A DNA stretch of 64,000 bases, from the NCBI GenBank assembly GCA_037903475.1, contig JBAJFG010000041.1:1550001-1614000 (forward strand), given 5' to 3'. The stretch is from Ancylostoma caninum. Lineage: Eukaryota > Nematoda > Chromadorea > Rhabditida > Ancylostomatidae. Below, in pieces: positions 31,717 through 43,800 of this stretch. Under the pieces are notes generated by a model. That model saw nothing but the letters and a program-made list of their open reading frames with translations. It was not told the DNA's origin and searched no databases. Position 1 is the stretch's first letter; each line of letters begins with the position of its first letter. A program made the translations under genes and the position numbers.

Positions 31717-34700
31717 ATGCGAATACTAGTACTCCTCTGCCTGTGCTATGCTTTGGTGGAAGGAGGTCACCCACTAAAACCTCAGCCTCCCAAGTAAGGA
31801 TAGATTTTGTTTATGTATGTGAGCCATAGTTGTAGCTTAGGCTATTCGCACCCTCAAAGAATGAACTTCTATTCAAGCAAACCTTCTTCGGCTTACAAAG
31901 AAAAACTTGTGGAATACGGAGCTGAAAATGGCACTGTTCTCGAGGGTTTCCTCGTCTATCCCAAGTGAGCAAGTCTTCTTTGGAAAATTTATTCGAATGC
32001 TCATTCAAAACGAAATTCATCAGGTCGTACGACAAACGGCCAAAGGCTGCTCCAGCTGTAATCGTTTTCCACGCTTTCACAGGCAGAACCGAGTTCGACA
32101 ACCAGAAAGCCAGGGATTTGGCTAAGGTATGGACACGAATGCTTATATTCTTCCTCATTACATTATTTTATCTATATGACAGTAGGAAACTCCGTTCCTC
32201 TCGTCTTTAAAGACATCACCCCCCGAAATTTTCGGGTAAGAGATTTTGATGGTTTTGGATACTTAGCAGTGCTCGCAAAAGTTCTGCAAAAGTTGCACCG
32301 CCGTAGCTATCAGCATTCTCAAGATATGTAGAAAGCAGTGGCGGACGCAGAAGATGGGCGGAAGGGGCGGGGCTGGAAAAAAATGGGTTTTCGCCGTTTT
32401 GAGGACCCAGGCAGAAACTAAAATTAATAAAAATATTAATTATAACAATAAGTAATCAACATAAATTAAATTAAAGATGAAAACAAAGATAAACTACCAA
32501 AAATAAACTAATGCGAGATTTTTATCTGTACTGTAAAGTATTTTCAAAAATTTGGCGACCCATTCTCTAGGGAGGCCTAGCCCCCTCTCCCCCTTCTTCC
32601 GCCACTGGTATAAAGAGATTAGATTTGCTCCGGCTTTCTAACAGGATGAATTGAAGTATAAAATGAACGGCTGTTTTTGCTCACGATCACTTTCTTTCCT
32701 TTGCTAGCACTCGTCCTTATTCCCACCACCTTCCATTTTAAGCCGGGGAAACTCTTGGCGTTGGAAACCTCCTTCTTGTAGGATTTGGCAAAGTTGAACA
32801 CAGCATCCTTTCCACAATAGCGCTAAACCTATGAATATAGCAAAACCTGTGATAGCAAAGTTTCCGTGGGTGCTGCCTTTTATGCACCGCGAACGGCTTA
32901 GTGCGTCGAGTAGAGTCCTAGCATTTAGGAACCCTACTCGCAGTTGCTGCCGTCCTCCCCTCATTTGCTGCCACCCCTCGACAATTGCTACTAAAGGAAC
33001 TAAAGCTCGAGCAGCAATAGAAGGGAGGATGGCAACAGCTTGGATGATTCGCTGCTAGGGTCTCTACTCGACGTGTTAAGCCGTCCGGGTTGCGTTAGTG
33101 CTACACAGTTATCAGAGTAGAATTTTGTTCTTGAGCTAGGTCGGTTCCTTGTAATCGTTCCATTGTAAATGGCGACATTGAGTAGAACACGAAGAATGGT
33201 CATTTCTTTGTGAGGATATCGAGACGAAGGCAATCGGCAGAGCTCCTTGGTATGACCAAAAGGCTAGACGACGCCCCAGCCCATGTGGGCTTGCTCTCTT
33301 CTAGGAATGTCGCGTGGAGTTCAGGTTGCGGGACCCGCCACGACAAGTGGGGCAGATTGGACCGAAATGGAAACAGCTACCCGATGTCGTGGATTTCACA
33401 TGCTTCTCATGCGGTTCCATCGTTGGTTTGACTTCTACCTCCCTCGAAATTTGGGAAAATCTCAAAAGCGAAGGATCAGTTGGCGATCTATTTCTGACGT
33501 TGCGGCCTCTCTTAAACATATGGGAAAGCAGTGATCGAAATTCACTCGTTCGCATTGGAACAGGTCGGAAAAGGGGCAGCAAGATCGAACGAGAATGAGA
33601 ATGGTGATGTAAATGAAGTGTGTGGATGCACAGACAATCAGAGTGTCACATTGCTGGTGTTGTGACGCGTGCTGCGAGCTTCGTCCCCTGGGCTGGTAGT
33701 AAACCCCCCGATTTCGTGAACTCTTAGCTGCCAACATGTCGTGACAGTGTCGCTCACATTTGTCGCGAGATGTTCATGAACTTCCCATGATAAAGGGGGC
33801 GCTCTCGCTGATGTCGCGACATAGTTGGCAACTAAGTTCAATGACTATGTCGCGACAGTGGTTGGTAGCCATGTTCGTGACCTCTTGGTCATGAGGCGCA
33901 GACAACAAAAGTTGAGGAAATAGTGTGGAAGTCAACGTGGCGTGATGTTACGAACTCGAACGGAGTTCGTGAACGTCCGGTTCGTTGACAAGAGAACGGT
34001 CAGGTATCGGCATAGGTCATTCTCAGATCAAGATCAAAACGAAGCTCCTTTGAAACAACGCAGATGTATGAAGCTCTTAAACCTTTTTCCATATGCCTTG
34101 CTTCATCCACTAGTAAGTGTGGTACACAGTTTGATAAGAAGACACAAGAGAGGAAATCTTCAGATATTTTACATTCATTTTAGAGATTTTCGAGAACCAT
34201 CGAGTACCTCGTACATAGCGCTCTTAGCCAGCTTCTCTCATTGTAAAAAGAACTGTGAAATAGTTGTTGAATGATCTGGACAAAGAATCCGCAAATCAAA
34301 GGAGGTAACTCTTTCACAGGTTTCGGCGAATAGGATAAGGGGGGGGGGGCGGTTACGTTGCGAAAAAGTGTGAGATATCACAGAAAGGACATGGACCATG
34401 CAGATCGAAAGCTTCACATTCAGCTGACGTGTGGGGCCTGATCATTCCTGCTTGAAATGCTTTTTGACAGGGACTTCGAACTAGAATTTCGGAGTACTGG
34501 GGAAGGATTAAAAGAACTCCTGCGAAGTATGGAGTTCTTAGGAGTTACTCAAAATTTGAAGTGGAGAAAGAAGTGTATGTGAATGTTTCATTTGATTAGG
34601 GGTATGTAGCCACTTACTACACAAACAAAGTTCTCAAAGACAGGATACACGTCTTGCTGTGGTTTTGCAAAAGACTTGGAATGTTTAAGAAGCGAACCTC

Positions 34701-36141
34701 CTTCTCACAACAGTGTCAGGTTTTTGCGGCAAACGCACTAACCACTAGGCGATGCGCGCACGTTCTCTGCTGAGAGAGTTCAGCAGTGATAATTGATCAG
34801 CGAAACACACAATGATGTCGCGAAATTTTCGCGACGTGTTCGCTGATGTCGCGAACCTGGTGCCAACGTGTTCTCATCTTGGATGTCGCGACATGGGGGG
34901 TTTACTACCGGCCCTGGAGCCTCGTGTACGTAAGAATAATTGGTGCATAAAGAATGTGGGATGTTATCTCGTGTTATAAGAAATTCCTTGAAAACTAGTA
35001 TTCACGAGGAATAATAAAACTAACTCATTCATCTCAGAAGTAGGGAATCGGGGTTATGTTCATCTATGTCTTTGGATGTAAGAATATCCTATACGTTTAC
35101 CATACAAGCACGCCACGGTGAAAGGCCACGTCGAAAATCGATCGCTCCCACAGCAGTGCCGTCATTGACGCTCCACAAAAAAATCGATAAGTATCGAAAT
35201 GAATGCAGCTGCCAACGGAAAGTCAGGGTGCTATACTTCTCGTGAATTATATTCGTAAAGTATATTTATTTATAAGAATATATTCGTGAAGTATGTTTAT
35301 TTATAAGTGTTCATATCTTAGCTCGGCTATGTCGCTTTTGCCGCTGACGTCTACGGCAAAGGTGTGGCCAGCAACGATACCAACGAGAACTTCGCTCTCA
35401 TGGGACAGATGTTGGCCGAACGTGAGACGACGCTTCAGAAGAGAGTCCGTGAAGCGTGGAAACTCGTTAAAAACCTGCCGTTTGTCAACAATCAAAAGGT
35501 ACTTACAAGTTATCTCAAGGCGGCGTCCTTTTTGGAGTCCGGAGAAGAACAGCGACGCTTTCTAGATAGGATGCATCGGTTTTTGCTTCGGTGGGCTGAC
35601 CTGCTTGGATCTGGCAAGATTCAATGTCGGCCTGCAGGCAGCGGTATCCTTCCATGGAACCTTGACCAATTATCCTGGAAACAACACGCAAGTCTAACTA
35701 ATTGCTTTATTAGCTATGTAAAGAATTTTCTAGAACTTTTCTCCAGTCTTATCAATGTACAGGATTGTTCAGCGCCATCGGAGCTTCGATCCAAGCCCAC
35801 CACGGTGACGCCGATCCTCACACTACTAACGAAAACGTGATCAGCTCTGGATCTCCATTGTAACATCGCTTAGGGTTGTTTGTGCTGTTTAGGCTGCTGA
35901 TTTCCTCGAGGAGATGAGAGAGCGACAAGCAGACTGGCACTTCACCTCTTACGGTGGCGCTCAGCATGCTTTCACTCTTCCGGGTCAGTGAGACAAGATT
36001 TCAAATACTGCTTATTGGTTTTTGTAGACGGATCTCTCAGGAGTGGAGAATTTGGGAATCCCTGGCGCTGTTTACAATGAGAAAGCTGATAGACGTTCGT
36101 GGAGAGCCATGCAAGGGTTTCTCGCCGAGAAACTCCTCTGA
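31717..36141 (+). CDS. secreted dienelactone hydrolase family protein (8 exons, 289 aa)
   Basis: Exons 31717-31793, 31860-31964, 32024-32126, 35322-35498, 35566-35691, 35747-35836, 35893-35983 and 36041-36141 join in frame. The signal peptide is MRILVLLCLCYALVEGG. An acceptor (CTTACAG) touches the ATG, as for SL1 trans-splicing. The alpha/beta-hydrolase fold is clear: APAVIVFHAFTG (oxyanion-side loop), LGYVAFAADVYGKG, the nucleophile elbow GFCFGG (Cys161), HGDAD (Asp217/219) and GGAQHAFT (His251), the Cys-Asp-His triad of this family. DLH-like enzymes hydrolyse cyclic esters or related substrates; the nematode substrate is unknown. Intron 3 (3.2 kb) is swollen by a hAT-type MITE and a GGGCCGGTAGTAA transposon. 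The exon 6/7 border is the least certain. Confidence 0.88.
32336..32607. mobile_element. hAT-type MITE, copy 2
   Basis: Starts CAGTGGCGGACGCAG and ends TTCCGCCACTG. It is flanked by GTAGAAAG (32328-32335) and GTATAAAG (32608-32615), an 8-bp target duplication with one change. It lies in intron 3 of the hydrolase gene. Confidence 0.85.
33690..34914. mobile_element. DNA transposon family with GGGCCGGTAGTAA ends, copy 2
   Basis: The left end is GGGCTGGTAGTAAACCCCCC; the right end in reverse complement is GGGCCGGTAGTAAACCCCCC, 19 of 20 identical. Inside are repeated ATGTCGCGACA palindromes and GTTGCCAAC segments at both ends. No transposase is recognised. It lies in intron 3 of the hydrolase gene. 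Confidence 0.75.
34690..34770 (-). repeat. tRNA-like (SINE head-like) segment
   Basis: On the minus strand TCGCCTAGTGG followed by TTAGTGCG resembles a tRNA A box. About 55 nt later GGTTCGCTTCT resembles a B box with three mismatches. It does not fold convincingly as a tRNA, so it is a tRNA-derived relic at best. Confidence 0.35.
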
Positions 36142-37801
36142 TCCATCTCTTCAACAGTTTTTTGTGCCATCGATTTATTTATTTTCCTTTAAACATCAAA
36201 TAAATGTGTTCAGCGAATGTATGTGAGAAGAGATGGTATAAGGAAGTGAAATTAGACGCAGCACTCGCTCAAGTTCGTGTCCGTGATTTTGCTGGAGTCT
36301 GGGTTTTGATGGGACTCAAACTCGTGTCCAGTATTCAAATAGCATGAAACATGCGAGAAATGCTCAGAACTTCGTCCGCCACTGCTAAAACTCTGATCAG
36401 ATTGAATTTTTTTCACGGACGGTTTGTTTCAGAATAAAGTTATTTGATTGCTTGCACTTTGACTGTGTACGCTTGGCTACTACATGTACTTGTACATGTC
36501 CAATAAATAAGTGAAAAAATAAATCTGCGATATCGGGATGCTGTTTTCCGCGTGTATTATAGTGTTCCGTCGTAGCGCACCACGCGCAAGCCAGACGTGC
36601 ACGTGCATGGGACTTGCTGGGAGGAGGGGGGGGAGAGAGTGGAGGGTAATTGTGGCTTGAATGTGCAAATCAAGATGCTGTAGTTCCATCCCCGTTCCCT
36701 TCTCGATTGTGCGCATCAGGAATGAGCTGGTTATGTATCCTATCATCATCTGCTTAGGCTCCGTAGGTTTTCGCGTACACGTGTTTGGCACGGCTAATAT
36801 CCGCATACGGTAGGAATCAACTGCATTCAATTCCGACTTTTTTCCAGAAGAAAGCCGTCATCCACAGAAAATATTTGTGCTACATAATTTAGCACTTATC
36901 CCGTCCAATTTCATCCGTGGATAAGATTCCTGGAGTAAGGTGTATGGAAGGTCACTAAGACTGCTTGCTCCTGGCCAGTGCGAGAAAATTCTTGCTCATG
37001 TTCTATGGATGCCTTGCTAGGTGGTGTCCTTCATTGCATATGTACCCACACCAGTTATCCGTTCCAGTATCCGGTCATTTCTAGTCATTCCGATATTTGA
37101 ACTGTTATCCGGGTCTTTAAAAATCTCGTATCCGCTCAACCCCTAAACAAACCGCCGAGTTGGTTTTTAAGAGTGTTCTTTCGGAACGAAAATGTGAACA
37201 CGACTCTAAAGTAGCTTTCTGTCCTTTGTCGCATAATCACATCACCGTTTCAAAGAGTATAACCACGTTAACAGAGCGCGTTTTCCATGCCAAGTGGAAT
37301 ACGCCTTCATTGAAAAAATTGAACAAATTCCGGCAACAAATGCACCGTAGACCTATATGTGTAATCTGGCGTTGGAACACAAATTGTAGGATTGGTACAT
37401 GGAACAACCTCTCTCTTTAAAGTTGACGTATACCGTTTAGCTTTCATACCAAGATGAGGTCACACCAATAAAAGTATAAAATTACTGCGGAAGTCCTTAA
37501 AAGCAGACCATAATATGCGCGATTTCTCAAAACTGATGGAAAATTTTACAGGATTGAGTCAAGTAGCATTTCAATGAATTGGTCGCAAATAAACGTAAAA
37601 TTATTCATTAACAAAATTCTCAGGATGGCAATAGTCGAGCTTTGTACATGAGAAACAAAACAGAAGGGCATATCACAATTTCTTAGGCCTTTCTCCAGAA
37701 ACAAACAACTAATGCCGGCAACCGTTCGGAACAGTGTACGTGCAACAACCTGTAATTTTCGTGCTTTTAAAAAATTCGAGGGCACGGTAGTCCTTGAATA
37801 G
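36142..37801. other. region between two convergent genes
   Basis: This is the 3' space between the hydrolase gene (+) and the multi-VWA gene (-). No recognised coding or repeat feature; short frames only. Confidence 0.4.
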
Positions 37802-40800
37802 TCAGGACTTACTTCTCAATGGCATGGTGCATACTCCATTTACAATGGAATTGAATATATTAACGGCCTTCATGGAAGATGACAACTCAAAGTCTTCAGC
37901 TTCGTTGATGGTGTAGGTCACCTAGAATGCAAGTTTTTTTTTGAGAGAGAGAGAGAGGTGAAGAAGGTTTGAGAGGTTCTCAGCCAGAGGACCGGTGGAG
38001 ACAGGACTCACTCCAAGACTTTGCGGTGCAACATCGTTAGTTGCACTGAGAAATACATAAGCTGGCGTTCCTGGGCAGTCGTCGCACTTCCACCCGTTTT
38101 GGCTGTCTCTCTCGAATTGCTGCCAGACGTTTTGATACGCTCTGAGATAGCTCAGCATTGGACTAGCGGTTGTAGTAATGTTAGTTGCACTTACGCAAAA
38201 TTGTCAGAAACGATCATGATAACGTTGGGAGCGAGGATTCTGTCGGCGTCATCTGAATAGCTTCCGCAGCCGAACTGTGAGCGAATGAGGTTGAATAGGC
38301 TAAATATAAAGTAACGTAAAAGCAGTATACAGCACAGCTCCGTTAACATAATCAAATCACTTGACATTGTGCTCTATGTGCAGTGCCGGTCAATCATTCA
38401 TGCATTCTTGCATCACAGAATACCCTCCGCCAGGTCTGCCGTGCTGCACCTCTTATGCGCAGCGGCAGACTGGCTGGACACTGTTCTTGTCGGACAGTGT
38501 TAGTGTTTTCCACCATGTTTCTGGTGTCTTTGTCTTCGAGATGCTTGGATGAAAACAAATGCAAAACATCTACGCCGGTAACGCCCGACAACCACACCAT
38601 CCATCTGGTCCGCCGCATCGCGCAGGTGGTGCGGCGCTGAAGACCGGACGTGCGCCATTCTGTGATAAAAGAGTGATCGACCGCGCCGCACCCCAACTTC
38701 TGGTATGGTTTTGACACGTCTTGACGCGCACTACAAGGTCCTAATGTGTTTGTACCAATATGAATCTTCACATAGACGAAGGTGGAACGTGTCACGAGTG
38801 TCACGACGGGTTGCACGAGATACGTTCCCCAAACACGACCAGAGCTCGCCGCGCACCGCGAGTCCTCTCGTTCTCTGCGTCTCCGATTACATACGGGCCC
38901 CTGTAATGCCTCGACTCACCACCCCCTGTCTATGTTCTAACCCCTCGCAGCCGCCGCAACACAGATGGGGAACGTATCTCATGTAATCGTCACGATGTGC
39001 CAGAAAAGCGGCGGAACTTCGTTGCGGTGCCAATACGCCGCGGTGTTATTGCGTCGCGGCTGCGAAGCGAAGCCTACAAATTCGCTGCGGGTATACGAGA
39101 ATGTAGGTGAGCGGTATGATGCCTATTCTAGCTCAGTATTCCAGCGATAAGGGCAATTTATACTGAATGCATGCGACTGACGCGCGTGCATCTATATCAT
39201 GAAGAAAAGGGCTAAGTCGCATCGCAGTCGCAGCTCAGACGCACGCGTTTACGGCCTCGCGGCGGCCGCGAGTTCTTTTCATTGAGGATGTACATGCCGC
39301 GTTGACCGGTCTTCATGGAAAATCTCACGCGAATGGATGCGTGCGACTGATGCGCGACTGACGCACACAGCTATGTGGTATAAATTGCCCTATAAACTTC
39401 GGATTCTTTTTTTAGGAAAAGGGTATTAAAACCCGAGGATATGAACTCACCCATTGATATCCTGAGGTGTTACCGCTGGCACACCTGAAAAAACATATCC
39501 TCCCATGTGTATATCACAGTATTCGAGTTCAAACGGACGTATTGGTGTCTCAAGAGATCTTTACCTGCGAGTTCCAGGAACTCTGCCTTTTTCTGTGACT
39601 TTGACGTCGTCGCAGCGATCGTCGTAGGGCTGGTGGTAGTGACCACAGTAGTAGGTGTGGTTGTGGTTGTTGGCGCTGCCGTCGTGGTGATACCGTTTTG
39701 CCAGTTTGTAAGGTTATTGAAGCCATCGTTCATGCCTGAAAAAATATAGTAATTGACGAAAACATCGCCATGGGACTCTCTCCCTGAAATGAACTGAGGA
39801 TCGGCTCTAACCCTTCATTTCTTGGTTCTATTTAATTCATGGGTTAAGCTAGTGAGAGTTCAAAGATGATGGTAAATAGGGTGGGTGGCCTGCTACACGG
39901 CCGTGGAAAATCGGACCGATGGGTATCAAAATTGAAATCGATGTCCACTGAGCGATGGCGGCGCAGAGGGGCAGCGAAGGAGAAGTGCAACCGCTTATTT
40001 TTACTGCTTATTACTAAAAAAACCAAGAGTAGGTGAACTACACTGACACAAAGAAGTAAGGTCTTCGTCGCCGTACTGGCGATTCTCCGGGAGAACCTAA
40101 TTTCTGGCCATGCAACCTGTATGTGGGAAAGGGAACGAAACGAGCAAATTGGCTGCATTCTTACGAGTTTTTTTATATTCCGTTCAATATAACACCTTCG
40201 CTCAACATCAATAATTCAATCACTGAACTTTCTTTCCGACCTGCGTTTAAAATATCTATTGGAATATCTGAATTAAAGAGTATATGCGTATCAGGGTTTT
40301 TCCAACCTATCTGAAATAAATAACACCTTTAAATGCACACTACTGGATAGAAACCTACTTTGATGAGAAGACAGCGATGCGAGAATCGTCGGCTGCCTTC
40401 CACCTCCAAAGCCATACATTGAAATGTGAGCTGAAATCGGAGCGTTGTTCAGGCGTTATCCAGCTCGAGCTATGAACGTTTAAAATCAAAAAAAGTCGAG
40501 TTCTTACCAGTGTAGATAGTGTTAAATTGACCAAGGAGGGATCGAACGTAGTCAGTTATCTAGAAAAGATGGACTCCTCTTAGAACAGTGCGCTGCTAAA
40601 ATCAAAAGCTGAAGGAAAGTCCTCACATTAGCGGTCAACGGCCCATTCACGTCGAAAGCTACACCAAAGTCGACGAAGTTCAAGTCGCATCGAGCTAAAA
40701 TGCAGCTGTCCCTCTAAGGCCATCCAGGGAACAGAGTATAAACGTACCTTCACTCGGTAGCTTACAGTCCAATGCGTTCACTTTCTGGTAGTAATCCGTG

Positions 40801-43800
40801 TTCTCTAGGTCTCTTTCCAAGTTGTCCGAAGTTATACGAATTGTCCTCTCGGCGGGAACGACCTTAACAACAGGTTTTACAGCGGTGAGAAAAGGTCTCG
40901 ACAATAAATGTACGCTTACAATGTTCCACAGATCATCTCCATATATTGGAACGTTGTTGCTGGAATCATCCAAAGCGTAGACGAGTGGACAGATGGTCTT
41001 AAGCTGCAAACAGTATCTAGTAGCTCAGAGCGCAATTTACTCTGAAGTTACTGAGGTTGCTTACGTTCTTCGCCGCTTGTGCGAGGTCAGCCTTCTGCTG
41101 AGCTTCATTTCCTATCGGATCGAGAACACCAGAACTGAAATACCAATCATTGCGATACCAAGTAATCCAAACTTTCTAAAACTTTTTAGCGCGTTTCAGC
41201 TTTTTAGAAAGGCTTATCGATATGCTAGAAGCCCAGGAGTCTTGGATAGGACTCCTAGTTATCGAAGCTGGAATCACCTACAGAGCAGAGGTTAATCAAT
41301 TTCCTTCGATTTGCGCAAAGAAATTTACTGTTAATAGGACAAAATGAGTAAAAATGTTCGAACGAAGAATGCAATTATAACATTAGAAGCATTTTTTCCA
41401 AGGGAAGTGAAATAACCCCCCCCCCCCTCTCCACCCCTACGACCGGCTTCCTGCCTACCATATGTGGTTTACAATTTACGCAGTACAAGGTCCGGATGCA
41501 TCTTTAGAAGGGTGATGAGTAATGTCATGTTATGTTTAATTCCTGTGAGTCGACAAATTAAAGATTTGGGTAATTCCGAGTGAAGTCAGTAATTTCCACT
41601 TCAGTTCTAGGCAAATTCCCACTTTTCCCAACAGCATTTTGAACATTTTCTCGGAGAATCTGTGCTTATAAATCAGAATAGCATTTGCCCTACTCGCTAC
41701 TCTTATGCTGTTGGCTTGCTACCGCAAACAATTTCGTCGCTTCACATAGACAGCAAAAATCAACAACATCACTGACTTAGCCTGTCCAGCAAACAGCACA
41801 CTGCTCTGGAAGAATGGTCTGCGCTTCTGTTGTACGTTCATCTCTCGTGCGAGAGCGTTTATCGCTCTGAAAAATTCACCTCAACGGCTATGAATGAGAA
41901 CTACACGAAATTCTCTGACTCACGTGTCGATTCTTGTGTGTCCACTCGAGAATCTCTCTCTGTACGTGGTGTTGGAGATCAGCTGACTCACCACACTCTT
42001 GAAGTTGGCGAAGGAGTAGTCGCCATCGTGTGGCAGTAGGCTAAATTCTGATGTGTCTTACTTTTCTCAAAATTCATCTAATCAATTTGCTCGTTTTTTA
42101 TGGCTTATTCGCTCATTTAAGCCACACGACTAGAGCAAATTGTCTCACTCCCTTATTAGCCACATCTTTTGAACGAGAACTGGTCCCAGGGTTTAACATA
42201 AACTTGAAATTGGACAGCAACACTTACAATTGTTGGTCATTGTAGACAAGTAACTGGAACTGGGTGGAGTTCTTGTTGTTGTAGACATTCTGAGCAACTT
42301 CAAGGATGAAATTTAGACTCTGGAAAATCAGGGGTTTTGAAGTCCAGATATCATTGCAAAAAACATTGGGCTCACCGTGTTTTTATCTTGATCGCTAAGA
42401 ATTTCTGAGATTTCCACCGCGTAGTAAGCCATTTCGCAGACTAAAACAAAGGTTTAGGAGTCGATCCAGGTTGTTGTGAATGTTCTTAAAGTATGAACTG
42501 CTGTGATCATATTCATGAACATATTAACGATTGCAGAAATGGACGTGATGTCTTCTCATCCCAACTAGGATCTTTCTAATAACCGTTTTTGGGTTAAAAG
42601 CCCATTTGTGGGCAATGTAGTAAGTGAAAGAGGTCGCGGGCTAGGATCCAATGCTTAGTGATAGGAGTGTTTTTCGAGACGGGAGTTGTGGAGGAGTTAA
42701 ATGGAAAAGTGTGTGTGTGTGGCAGAATATCCAAAGGAATTCGAGGAATTCGTTGATAGGAAAAAAACTTCCGCGTTTTCACAAACAAGTTAGGAAAGAC
42801 GTTCTCGGTTTCTCAAAGGTTCTCGCCGGCTCTATGTACACCAACTCGTCCATCTGGCAGTGCGAATAAAAATTCTCCCCTCGGGGATGTTTTCGAGCAC
42901 ATACGAAGAGTAGTAGAAAACGAACTTAGTGGTGGACACGGGAACTCCTTGAGAAGGTCAGGGGAGAGTCCGATTCTGGCGTCGGCCACATGGTTGAACA
43001 CCCAATCAGCATTTCCGGTGATGTTTGATAGGATCTGAATTATAGATCGATTTGTATTCATAGGCTTTCGAGATATTTCTGTAACTTTCACTGTTTTTTC
43101 ATTATTGTATTATGTTGGAAAAAAACTTCGTTTAGATCAGCATTGAAGATACTTATATGCCTCTAAATCAGCTGTTTTCGTTCCAATTCAGCTTATTCAT
43201 GGCACACCAAACTCAATCGAGCTTTCATGGTTCCATTTGAATTTCTGTACCACTCACGCTCTTCGTTGCATCGTCATAGCCGTTATCGTCTCCAACAAAG
43301 AATATGTCAACGCCCAATCCCTTGAGGTCGTTGCCTACGCTCACGATTTCTGCCCAGGTGTCGGGAGTCATAGGGTAAGGCCTGAATAATGAGCCAATGT
43401 GGGCTGATCGCAGTGAAACGAAAAGTGAAAAGTGATACTTACTGTCCATCGGAGAGGAACACCATAGCACGACCGTGAGTGGTTCCACCTTCGCGCATAA
43501 ACATGTCTCGTCCGGCCTTCATCGCTCTGAAAACAGCTAGCACTGGATAGAATGAGATCTACCCTGGTTTTTCAAAGGTTATTTCTTGAAATCAGGTGTG
43601 CTTGTGATCAAATTATTAGTGTGAAATGTCCGATTTCGAACCAAAGGTTCTCAGTATTGTCTTTTTTTTGATAAGTTGCTGAACAAACAACTCCCCATAC
43701 TATCAGTATGGTCTCGATATCTTAGCGGCAGTTTGGTTGAGCCCCCGGCTTAGAAACACGGCGAGCAAATGACGATAAAACGGAGAACAACCTCATTAAC

